A stretch of 64,000 nucleotides of DNA from assembly GCA_963920765.1 (NCBI GenBank), contig OY987250.1, positions 17,228,409 through 17,292,408 of the forward strand, in the 5' to 3' direction. This DNA is from Ulota crispa. Its lineage: Eukaryota > Streptophyta > Bryopsida > Orthotrichales > Orthotrichaceae. This document shows, one piece after another, positions 1 to 10,852 of the stretch; position 1 is the stretch's first letter, and the number at the start of each line of letters is the position of its first letter. A program made the translations under genes and the position numbers. The notes beneath the pieces are model-generated. The model searched no databases and was not told where the DNA came from. It was given only the letters and a program-made list of their open reading frames with translations.

Positions 1-877
1 CCGAATAGAACATATGAGAACGTATGCAATACAACAACATTCTTTCAGGGGTTGGTCTACCTTTTCATGGGCTTTCCAAGACATGAATTTTTTATGTCTA
101 ATTTTCAAACAAAGAGAAAAGGATGCCAAATGTAATACAATTTTTTCATAATTCTTGAAGCATAATTAAACTGTTGATGAATTTTCAAAGTTTTTTATAG
201 TAGGCACTTTTTTGTGACACTAGGTTCTCTATAAGCTACTCCTTGCAAGTTGTAAAGAGATGAGGAGAAATAGTTGAGTATGATTGGCTTTTGCCATAGA
301 ATACACCTTTTTCTCTATGACTCAAAGAGGTCCATTCAAGGACCACTTCATGTCCATTATTCCATTCTTGAACTACCCATGGAATGCTTTACATGAGAGG
401 ATCACAATTAGAGCACTCTACCTTACATTGCACACACACAATCAATGTACGGGGAGATCCAAAAAGCAATAGAAAGTCAGTCCAATAAAACATCAAAAAA
501 CTCGATTGAAATGTAAATCCACTAGCTAAAAACAAACAATATTTTTGTAATATTTCTAATTATAGTGTAAGTATATAGGTAGTATCTAATGCCTGCATAG
601 AAAATATTAGTTGGAAATGAATAATGTAGGATTTTTGTCAAAGAAGCTCAAAATTTTCCCTCACGCTGCACGCAATTGATGGGCTAGGATGGAAGAGTTC
701 AAGATTTTGACCTGGAAAATAAGGTAAGAGTGTAGAAATTTACCACCAGCAAGTTGAATTTGGGAATTGGAAATTCAAATTTTAGAAACATCCACCAAAA
801 ACTGACTTCATACTTAGGAACCAATCCAAACTTTTAGCTGGTGGCAGTTGAACAAATAATTGTCCTTTAGTTGTTAA

Positions 878-1523
878 CCCCAAAGCGTCATTGGGGATAG
901 AAACTGTTCTTGACCAGTTTTTGAGATTAAATTTAACTTGAACAAATTACTAATTTTAGTAGATTATATTTTTGAAAAGTTGTTTTTGAAGTTTAGTTTT
1001 AGCTTCAACAATCTAATTGTGCAAAAGATTAATTATGATTTTTCTATTCAAGATTTTGTGCACAGGTGTTCATTGCAATCTTGACTTTATGTAGTGTTCA
1101 GGGCTCTTGGGAACGAGCCTCAAATACACTAGATCTTTGAGAAATAATCATATTAGAAATTCATTTATAAAAATTGTAGAGTAGATTTTGAGAACTCATA
1201 AATTGATTGGGGTTATACATGTTAGGCTTTTTAACCTCATATTTTGTTGGTGACCAATTTTTTTGATTTGACATGTGAAAAGACGATTGAAAGACTTCAA
1301 ATCACTTTCACAGTTTTAACACGCTCATGATCAAACATTATAATCTTTCAATCCGTAAGAGATATTGTTGTGTTTTCTTTTCTAATGTGATCTCTAACAT
1401 GTCTAATTTGATTCTATACGATTACAATTCAAAAAGAATAAATACAACTTATCAAAATATTGACTTTTAGTTCAAATTAGAGAAAATTCCTAAAAGCCTC
1501 GGAAATGCAATGTCACTTTGGGG
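878..1523. mobile_element. TTAA-flanked CCC...GGG element, type A copy 1
   Basis: The 646-bp body starts CCCCAAAGCGTCATT and ends with the near-complement AATGTCACTTTGGGG. TTAA lies on both sides (874-877, 1524-1527). The interior has no coding capacity. It is clearly related, in the same orientation, to 2660-3304: both carry the stretch around TGCAATCTTGACTTT, a shared AGATTGAAAGACTTCAA and a shared ATCAAACRTTA. Two interior-homologous copies with matching ends mark a real non-autonomous element. A TTAA target with CCC ends is what piggyBac-type elements show. That class assignment is inference, because no transposase is present. Confidence 0.75.
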
Positions 1524-2276
1524 TTAAAGAACCTAAATGCAAGTATTACTGTCTGTCCTCACATTTGTGCATGCATTAAGAAAAACACATTTTCCCACAA
1601 TTTGCCAAGGGGACAAAGTTATATTTTTTGCAACAATTTGCCTCAAACTACAATTCGTACACGACTTGGATCACAAAGCATTTTGGTTTATTTACTTGAG
1701 CAAGCTAGTAGGTTCTTTCAAAAGCGTCATCCAAAACATGCACTGGGACAAATTTCAAAGGCGGATCCATACCTCTAAACATGTTTCAATTGACTTGAAA
1801 ATTAAGTAGAAGTCCATACCTCACTCGGTTTTATTCATCTCTTTTAGACTTTTGCAAAGTTGATTGTGAAACTTTGAAGTTGGTATAGGGGCCACTTTGT
1901 TTTATTACTACTCCTGTTCTATAGGGTTGACCTCCATTTTCAATCAAAGTTGGAAAACCAAGGAGATGACAAACAAATCATGAATGGAAGTTAGCTACGG
2001 AACAACATAATCAAAAACAAAAATAATATTCTAGCAAGTTTCTTGCAAGACACACTAAAAATTTGAAAAACTCTAGTCACCATGACCAATTCTTCTGTTG
2101 GCCCTAAGGTACTCAACTTTGATATATTAAGGAATTGCAAAGTCAACCGTTGCTTTAAAACATGCTTTTAGAGCATGACAAACCTAGCATGCAATACCAA
2201 AAAACCGAATCGCCAAAAATTCAATCGTAAGGCTTGAGGGACTTAATTTGGTCAAAGATACAATCATATAACTTAA

Positions 2277-2503
2277 CGCGTAAATGTTTGAGCGTGCCAT
2301 ATTCACCGATATAAATTTACAATACAAGATATTTTTCTTGTATGTGGAATAAATTCATACCTTTACTATACTTGAGGTCAACAAAGAATATAAATCAATG
2401 CGGTCCTAGTGAGCTATATGAGATCTCAAATTAAAATTTCTTAAATATAGTAAATGCCAGTTATACAACAATACACTTACTACGCCTAGGGGACATCCAA
2501 GGG
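2277..2503. mobile_element. TTAA-flanked element, type B copy 1
   Basis: The 227-bp body is flanked by TTAA at 2273-2276 and 2504-2507. Its left end (CGCGTAAATG) is diverged and its right end is GGG. The interior (TTTTTCTTGTATGTGGAATA, CCTAGTGAGCTA, TGAGATCTCAA) is the reverse complement of the element at 13386-13611, and the homology runs from one end to the other. That pairing, rather than the weak terminal repeats, is the evidence for an element. Confidence 0.7.
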
Positions 2504-2659
2504 TTAAACAAGTAGTTACAACTGAAAGAGATGAATCTTTTCAAAACGCCATGTCACATCTAATGTTTATAGAAAACTTTTGAGGCTATGGTAAGCTCAA
2601 TTTTCACCCTTGAAATACTTCTATATCTTGAAACTTGCAAACAACTTGCAAATTGTTAA

Positions 2660-3304
2660 CCCCAAAATGCCCCAGGTACCACATTATGGTGTTGACAATA
2701 CTTTGAACTTCTATAAAACCTAACTTATTTTTATATTTTAGTAGATTTTATTTTGTAACTATTCTTTCTAAAGTCTAATTTTTGCATCAAAAAACCAATT
2801 TTGTAAATGATTAACTATGATTTTTCTACTCAAAATATTGTGCAAGGGTGTCCATTGCAATCTTGACTTTTTTAGTGTGGAGAGCTCTTGGAAATGAGCC
2901 CCAAATATACTAGACCTTGGAGAAACATTCACAATATAACTTCATTGAAAAAATTTGTAGAGGAGACTTTGAAAAGCCATAAATTGATTGTAGTGATGTA
3001 TGTTATGTCCTTTAATCCCATATTTTTCATGTGATCATTCTTTAGATTTTACATGTGAAAAGAAGATTGAAAGACTTCAAGTCATTTTTACAATTTTAAC
3101 ACCCTTTTGATCAAACGTTACAATCTTTCAATCTAGAAATGATATTATTGTGTTTTCTTATCCTATGTGATCTCTAACATATGTAGTTTGATTTTGAACT
3201 ATTACAATTTTAAAAAATCTAATACAACTTATCAAAATTTTGACTTTTTGTTCAACTTAGAACAAATTCCTAGAAGCTCAAACAGTGCCTTGGGCATTTA
3301 GGGG
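2660..3304. mobile_element. TTAA-flanked CCC...GGG element, type A copy 2
   Basis: The 645-bp body begins CCCCAAAATGCCCCAGG and ends CCTTGGGCATTTAGGGG. TTAA is on the left (2656-2659) and a decayed TCAA on the right (3305-3308). It is collinear with 878-1523 throughout and lies only about 1.1 kb from it. It has no coding capacity. The mutated right target copy suggests it is not a recent insertion. Confidence 0.75.
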
Positions 3305-4533
3305 TCAATACGCTACACCAGTGAATACATATCAGAAGTTTGTCAATGAGATCCTGACTAGATATCTTTCCATCATATAAAACCAAAGGAAACTTTCAGG
3401 ACCAACAATTTAACATAGAAACTTAGAAGGAAACTTAGGGTTGAAAAAGGATATAGAAACTCATGGATGATAACTCAAATGAAACAAAAACTCAATGAAT
3501 TAAAATGACATGAAAATTCATACACGAAATTGAACACACGATGAGAGTTTATCAATGGATTGTGGAAAACTGAACATGAGCTAAGAGTTTAGATGTGAAA
3601 ATGAAGCCAAATTGCCAAAAATGCAGGTCAGGAGTCAGGACATGAAGATGTGAACAAAGCTTATACATAATCAACATGCAGAACTTCAGAACTGAAGCTT
3701 TAAGTAAAGAATGCTTTAACAAAATTCAAAGAAAACAAAGCCACATAGAAATTTGTAGATGGCACACGAAGAAGAAATACGAGGGGCTATACATAAAATG
3801 TGTTTAATTAACTTTGGATTGTTCAATGTGTGGAAATAATAATCCATATGCAAAACATCACAAGAGATCTCTTCCTTTTTGGCTTATACATATACATGCA
3901 AAATTTTGGGAAAGTTAGGAAAAACGTCAAGAGATCTATGTATCTTAGCATTGGAAACCTTGCTGTATTTTGTAAACAAAATCTATAGTTGCAATGAATA
4001 GTCTAGATTTAGATAGATATGGCATACATACAAAATGAAGTAGAGGGTCATGGTTGATTTGAATTTTGGAAATGAACAGGAAACGTCTACTAAAAGATGG
4101 ATGTTCAAAATTCAATACTTAGAGAATGATAATGAAAAATGAGAACAAAATAAATATTCTCATGAGCAATGATGGAAAGACTTCAACGATTAAAACCAAA
4201 AAAACGACAAATTGTCTAATTTGAGTTTACTTTTCCATGAATTGACAAAGCAGTACAGGAAGTGAGGAAGATAACTAAGTGGTTTGGTTCAAAACCTAGT
4301 TGAACAGATGTTGGGTAAGTCAATTTGATATTTTCATACCAATGGTAGAATAAATTTGCAGGTGCCTTCAAATCTTTCAAAAAATTTGAATTTTGTACGA
4401 AACTTCAGTGAGCCAAGTTCATCAAGCCAGAGAATCAAAATTAATTAGTTTTGGGAAGTAATAGTTTGTTAGGTTGGGGCTAGATGGCATGCCGTTTTGG
4501 TTGGGGCTTGCTATTTTTCACCTTGACACCCTG

Positions 4534-5054
4534 CCCCATCCTCCTGTCCAAACCAGCCTTAAATTTTGTTTTTTCATTCAGGCACCCAACTGTGCCAGTA
4601 GTAAGAAGATTGTGGGCATAAATGGATAGAATCTACGAGTTGTATGCGTTCATTCATAAAATGTACTAATTCTAGTAGCTTTCATCCAAATTTTGGCAAA
4701 TGTTGTGTTTGCTTGGAGAGGGTTTTAGCAACATCATCCAATTTTAAGCTTAGCTTTACAAACAAGGGTATAAGTAATAATTTGCCCCCTACCTAAACTT
4801 TTCCACTAAGCATTGTTCAATTGTTTGTAAAGCTAAGCTTAAAATTGGATGATATTGCTAAAACCCTCTCCAAGCAAACACAACATTCACTGAAATTTGG
4901 ATGAATGCTACTATAGAATTAGTACATTTTATCAATTAACGCATACAACTTGTAGATTCTATCCATTTGTGCCCAAAATCTTGTTATTGCTAGCATAGTT
5001 GGGTGCTTGAACAAAAAAACAAAATTTAAGGCTAGTTTGGGCAGGAGGATGGGG
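4534..5054. repeat. Large foldback with ~230-bp arms
   Basis: The left arm (4534-4765, starting CCCCATCCTCCTG) is the near-complement of the right arm (4821-5054, ending CAGGAGGATGGGG). The loop is about 55 bp. The arms differ by scattered substitutions and small indels. The arm sequence also occurs singly near 24.4 kb and 54.5 kb, through the segments ATGGATAGAAT and ATCCAAAATTTGG followed by GAGAGG.TTTT.GCAA. The foldback therefore looks like a head-to-head pairing of a dispersed repeat. Confidence 0.8.
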
Positions 5055-5096
5055 CCAGGTTTGTTATATGGACAATTGGGGGGTAAATTTTATATT

Positions 5097-5348
5097 TACC
5101 ATTAACAAGTTGTATTTAGAAATTTTGATCTCAGGTTTGGATCTAAAAACCTTGATATAGTATAGAATTGTAAAGGAGGTTACAGTTGAACAACACCAAG
5201 TGGAAAGGTTTAGCTAAGGAGCAAAATTTTACTTTTACCCTTGTTTGGGCATTGTTTAGTTGTAACCTCCTTTGTGGTTACAAGCTAAATCAAGATCTCA
5301 AAATCTAAATCTATATTCAAATTTTCCAAATTCAACTTGTTTATGGTA
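5097..5348. repeat. Second, weaker foldback next to the first
   Basis: The ends are inverted: TACCATTAACAAGTTG on the left and CAACTTGTTTATGGTA on the right. A second inverted pair, AAAGGAGGTTACA and TGTAACCTCCTTT, lies further in. The arms are roughly 90 bp. It begins only about 40 bp after the 4534-5054 foldback. It has no coding capacity. Confidence 0.6.
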
Positions 5349-6955
5349 GATATCAAAAGTTCAACTTCCCCCTTTGAGTTTCCATAAAACATACCTTGCA
5401 TATGCGTATATCAATTCCCCTAATTTTTTGACTCTAATCAAAGATTGTGCAGTTTTTTTGTTCTTTTTTTCTTTTTTCTTTTTTCTAGCTTTCCTACACA
5501 AGTATGAGTTGCAAGACATCTTGTTAAAAAGGGAACTAGGATTTAAGAATTGTCAAGTAGCTTATTTCTATATGCAAAAAAAGCTACACAATAGCTTCTT
5601 TACATGTATATAGATAAAAAATACGATTGACATGATAGCTTGGAAAGACTCCCTTACCCTATGACCTACTCTTCTAAATGAGGTCTCTATGAGTATGTTT
5701 GTTAAAAGAGTAAAAAACATACATAGGATACCGTGTTTGGTTCTTACACCATACTATCTAGCCCTATTTTTTGGACTACTCTAGTAAAAGCTAGGATTGA
5801 ATGCAGAAACATGGCTCTAACACCGAAAAGACAGACAAAAGGGTCTTTCCCTCTATTTTTTAGAAAAAACTAGATATAGACTCGCTTTTCATGTTATAAA
5901 ACACAAGAGTGCTATATCCTAATATAAGGCCTCGAGTTACCTTGTTACTGTTTTTATAAAAAAAAAGGTCTGATCTTGCATCTAGAAGCAGCAAATTCTC
6001 TACCTTCTTGATTTTACTATGATACTTTGTCTACCCATGGTATGACCGTCCACTGCATACATTGGGATCCAGTCGCATCAAGTCTATTCTTACCCTTGAT
6101 TATTAGAAAGCATAAAACAGCTATGAGCCAAAATGACTAGATTACGAGTTATGGTCCAATTAAAATTTCACTCAGATAATAAAAGGGTAAGATTACCTAT
6201 CTGATTGGCCTAGCCTTCTCAATTTAGAATCACACAGAGACATTGTATCTTTGCTGAAAATTTATTTGCTTGAGCACTCATGCCACGGTAAAACATGCTC
6301 TGAAGCGAGACCGCTTTACAAGGGATGGAATGCTTAGCACGGGAGACTCTGCTTGCTCACAAGCTATGTTTGGAGCTTTAGTGCAAATTTTTTTAGGCTG
6401 CCTACATGATCATGACTTCTACTCAAAGTGCTACACATGTTCTATCTGTGTTGAGGTATTTTTTGGTAATTGTGATGGTTTGTCAGTAGTTTTCCTAATG
6501 AAGGTTATTACATATGTCATGAAGTGAAGACACCTTGTACAATCTCACTAATAATACATTGATTTGTTTTGTTTTTGAGATGGGCACAAGTGAAGCTAGT
6601 GACTTCTTGGAGAACTTGGTATAATCTTGCATCCTTATTACCCACCTCTACTCTTGCTTCAGAAAATTGTTTACTCTTCCCTTCTATTCTAAATTAAGTT
6701 TAAATTGCTACGAAGTTCATGCAAATAGAGATTGTGGTTTTTTACACAAAAACTATGCTACTCTGTTTTCTATCTTTTTAAGAGCTTCTAGAGAGCACCG
6801 GATTATTCAAAATTTGCTGCAGTATTGCTTCACTATTTTTATAAAAGAAAACGTAGAGGGTATATTACGAATATTGGCGTATTCAAGGCTTTTTTTCTTT
6901 CTACTTCTGGCATAGTAGCTAAGGACAAAAAGCACCCGGAATGGGCCTACTCTAA

Positions 6956-7245
6956 ATATTGCATTTAGGTTGCCTTGACAATTAGGTTGCCTTATTTGGG
7001 TAAGTTAACTCGTGACTCATCACTTGACCACTTAGAGGCCCATGCAACTTATTAAATATTTAGATTTCACATGATTTAAGACTTGGAAGCTGCTAATTTG
7101 TCTTTTTGCAACTTCATTGTTGTTGATAGGCCCTCTAAAAATGGTTTGTTGTAGTAATTTTTGATGAAAAACATATTAACAACAATAAATATTTATATAG
7201 TGTGAAATGTCAAGAAATTAGTGTGGAGCAACCTAAATGCAATAT
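6956..7245 (+). mobile_element. ~290-bp inverted-repeat element (four-copy family), copy 1
   Basis: The ends are ATATTGCATTTAGGTTGCC and its complement ending ACCTAAATGCAATAT. The interior shares GACTCATCACTTGACCACTT and GTGTGAAATGTCAAGAAATT with copies at 10579, 15167 and 53977. All four are 270-300 bp and have no coding potential, so this is a miniature inverted-repeat family. The target duplication is not clear, so I do not assign a superfamily. Confidence 0.8.
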
Positions 7246-7305
7246 CCATTGTAGGTTTCCTGGTATGACCAAAATACTTCTTACTACTCCTAAATTAGTG
7301 GTTAA

Positions 7306-7661
7306 CCTCTAAACGTCCAAGAGGACGTTTTTTGTCCTTTCACTCTGAGAAAAGATTCTTTAGCTTATAGAGAAATTGTATTTCTTTTTACTTTTCTCCA
7401 GAAGTGATCATAAACACGTAGTGCATCATGGAAGGCAAAAAAATTCATCAAATACATCCATATTTTTAAATACCCCAAGTCGTGAGATAATTCAAAATCA
7501 CGGTGTTAGTTTCCAAGCTGCCCTTATTGCAATTTTCATGGGATCAGCAAGCACTTTTGACTTTTGCAACTTTTTGAAGCATCCTTATTGGTGCCCATTT
7601 ACAAAAACACTGTTGAAGCTACAATTGGGCAAACCACGGTGACCTAGCAGATGCTTAAGGG
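7306..7661. mobile_element. TTAA-flanked element, diverged ends
   Basis: TTAA lies at 7302-7305 and 7662-7665. The left end is CCTCTAAACGTCC and the right end GCATCTTAAGGG read as GATGCTTAAGGG. The terminal repeats match only partly. It is included because spacing, target and end composition fit the other TTAA elements, but no second copy is present here to confirm it. Confidence 0.4.
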
Positions 7662-7762
7662 TTAAGAACAAAAAATACCAAAAATCTTCTTTTATGAAAG
7701 CTTATAACATCAAAAAAAATTAGTAGCTTAGGACAAAAATACCAATAATGCAATATGCTTAA

Positions 7763-8670
7763 CCTTTTAAAGACCACACTTGTTTTCCCAAAATCCACTA
7801 AAAACATGGGCTGTAAGCTTAGATGTGCAATTGAATCAAGTATGGACTCAATTTGAATAATCCAACCATGTCAATGCAAAGGACACCTTGTTTGTTGTGA
7901 TGTATAAAAATTTCAGCTAGATTTACTCTTGGAGGTGAAATATTATAATGATTGAATGAGCCGTATGCAAAGAATCTCTAATGTTTCATGCTCGTGTGGT
8001 TTTGAATGTTAATGCTTTGTGCAAGCATTGATTGAGAAGAGCCTTACATTTCTAGAAAGCAAGGTTTCCCACCTTTCCAACAAGACTAGTTTCACGCAAA
8101 ATTGATAAAAATAGCAATCACAAGGTGTAGCTAAGTGGACAAAAAGGGTCAAAAATCCCACTTTCTTTGCTACCTTGTAACTGTTTTACAAAAAAATTGA
8201 TAGTTGTTATGGAAAATCCGATTGGTGAAAACAATCAAGAATTGGCCTGAAATGTAGGATGACAAATTTCAAAACCAAAATTACAACACTGTTTTAGTAT
8301 ATCTTCAAATACTACAATTATACTACTAGTGTATAGGAAAATAATACAAGCATATTTTTTAAGCAATTTGAAAAAATCTAGGATTGTGAAATTGAAATTT
8401 GACATTCTTCTTGCATATTTGATGTATTGTGTTGTTGCTTTGATTCATCTTTGACCAAAAAATGGGTACATATTTTGAAGCCATGTTGTATAAACACCAT
8501 TATTTGTTAACTCACATACCCAATTTCATTCTTAATTTTTTAGATGAATGCAAAAATCTTGTGATCACATGCGTTCTTCAAGACCAAATTCCAAATTCTT
8601 GAGTGATTTCAATCTATTAGCCAAAAACCTCTCCCTCCAAACAAAATATGGTCGCGTGGTCCTTAAAGGG
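7763..8670. mobile_element. TTAA-flanked CC...GGG element, ~0.9 kb
   Basis: TTAA lies at 7759-7762 and 8671-8674. The ends are CCTTTTAAAGACCAC and GTGGTCCTTAAAGGG, an imperfect inverted repeat of about 15 bp. The body is 908 bp, AT-rich and non-coding. The GGACCAC terminal motif is shared with the palindromic element at 15550-16267. Confidence 0.6.
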
Positions 8671-8674
8671 TTAA

Positions 8675-10578
8675 ATTGGTTTGATCAAGAGGATTCTGGC
8701 TACTTCTAAATTAGTAGTTAAGAACAAAAAAGTCTAGTGATGAATCTTGTTTCAAGATTTTACTATGCAAAGCTTTGCCAGCTATTTCTAAAATAGTGGT
8801 TAAGAACAACAACAAAAAACCTGCCCAAGGTTTGGGAAGAATGAGCAGCTAGTACAAAGTTAGCCAATTGAAATGCAAAAAAATCTTTTGCAATTTACAA
8901 ACATTCGCTGAAAAATCGGTTGAAAATCTATTTTTTTATATTTGTAGTATGAAATAGCAAAAACAACTGATACAATTCCTTAATCCTTGATTGGAGCTTT
9001 TCATATTTTTGTCTAAAATTTTAACAGAATGTGGGGACAAGGTTTATCTTTCATATGCACTAAATTTCATGACATTTGGAATTATGAGTAAAAAGTTATG
9101 GCCTAATATGTTGCTTTTTATGTGTGAGGAGCAACCTGGGCAGATTTTTAAAAATCACTTTTTTCAAATACAAATTTTTTAAATTGGTTTAGGAGATTTA
9201 TGTGAATGTAGCTAGGAAGCTTTCAATCATTGTGTTTTGATCAACGAGATGAAAGTTATGTGGATTTTTTGTTTGCGGGCAATTATGGATTATCTACTCT
9301 AAAATAAACTTGGAAGTCCTTTATTTTACTCAATTTTCAACATTTTGGAAAAAAAACAAAACCAAAGGATGTAGATTGTTTATTGCAACATTATGACCAT
9401 TGGGATTAGCATTTTTCATTTCCATAATTAAATTCTTAACAATTTTGGGTTTTGAATCATTCTCTACTTCGTTTTACTTACTAATTTTTTTCTATATGCT
9501 ATACAACTCCAAATGATTTGAAACTTTTTTGACATGTATTTTACTTAGGTGGAATAAGAAATTTAGAGAAGCACCACCCCACATGGCCTTTTTTCCTTAG
9601 GAATTTCACCTTCTGAAAGATAGCTACCTAGTTTTTCACAAGACGTTTTTGAATATTCAAATCATTCTAACTTCCAATCCACATGGTGAAAAACTCTGAA
9701 TTTTTTTCCACATCTTCTAAAACTATTCTTCTACAAGATCCTACGATCACATGTGCATAAAATGTTTTTATTTTCAAATTTGATTGATGCTCTAAAAATG
9801 GCAGTTTTGAAGAGTTTTTGATGAAAACTTTACTTGATCCTTTAGGGGTTAATAAACCGGTTCAATACTGAAGTCGAAGGAAATCAACCGAAAAATCTCA
9901 AAAATCTCAAATATTTCCCCGACCCTGAACCTGCCCCCTTTCCGGTTTGGAAAGAGGCAGTAGATATAAACCATATAAACTCTGACTCATAAAAATAGTT
10001 TTTTGTTTCAAGACTAAACACAAAAACCTATGTTACAAGGATGAACTCTTCCTGAAATTCTGAAGTATATAACTGATATATACCTTCACCACCAAAAATT
10101 GCTGCGTCTGATTAAGGCTTTTCTGTTTCTGTTTTTTTAAATCACCAGAATTTTGTATACTCTCATGCAGGACTACGTAAAATCGTAAAAGCATAAGGTA
10201 GCAACACCCATAATCATCACTGTACCCATAACAATCAACTCTAAAATTTTGGAAAATTTGGGGAAGTGAATAGATGTAATTACAAGGAAGTATAACATGT
10301 GAACATGAAACCTTAGTGTTGGTATTAGGTGCAATTGTAGTTGGCTCTTTAAAAATTCACAGCTTATTCTCACAATGTCCAAATAATATATTCAAAAGTG
10401 CAAACTCATCATTTTACTCTTGCTATTAGGATCTTATAATTTGCTAGTTTATTAATAATCATCATGTTCAAAACCCTTAATTTGATAGTTATGAGTGATG
10501 CTACCTTAGTACACACTCACTGCTCTGATTAGGGTTATGAGACTCTATCTTGTGCTTGCATCACTATGACCTATACCA
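8675..10578. other. AT-rich stretch with one orphan element end
   Basis: No gene is visible. A right terminus CCTTTAGGGG followed by TTAA lies at 9839-9852. An interior-like segment near 9215-9265 (AAGCTTTCAATCATT then GAGATGAAAGTTATG) matches the type-C palindromic element at 15.5 kb. It is probably a decayed type-C copy whose left end I cannot find. Confidence 0.5.
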
Positions 10579-10852
10579 AATAGTGCATTTAGGTTGCCTT
10601 AACGATTAGGTTATCTTACCATGAAAAGTTACCTTATGACTCATGACTTGACCACTTGGAGGCGCACCCAATTCTTTAGATATTTGATTTCAAATGGTTT
10701 ACAACATAGACACTACTAACTTATCTTTCTTCACCTGTGTTGTTATTGCCAAGGCCTGTAAAAGTTTTTTATTGCAGCAAGTAGCAGCAGTAAGTATTCA
10801 AATAGTGTAAAATGTCAAAAAAACCAGTGTGGGGCAACCTAAATGCACTATT
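10579..10852 (+). mobile_element. ~290-bp inverted-repeat element, copy 2
   Basis: The ends are AATAGTGCATTTAGGTTGCC and GGCAACCTAAATGCACTATT, a perfect 20-bp inverted repeat and the best preserved in the family. The interior carries ACTCATGACTTGACCACTTG and AGTGTAAAATGTCAA in the same orientation as copy 1. Confidence 0.85.

Larger units (their letters stand above)
1..6955. other. AT-rich gene desert, first part
   Basis: No gene is visible. Open frames are short (under 95 codons), AT-driven and without recognisable motifs. The identifiable contents are the TTAA-flanked elements at 0.9-1.5, 2.3-2.5 and 2.7-3.3 kb and the foldbacks at 4.5-5.35 kb, each listed separately. I see nothing to name in 1-873, 1528-2272, 3309-4533 and 5349-6955. 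The last of these has T-runs near 5455-5485. Confidence 0.7.
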
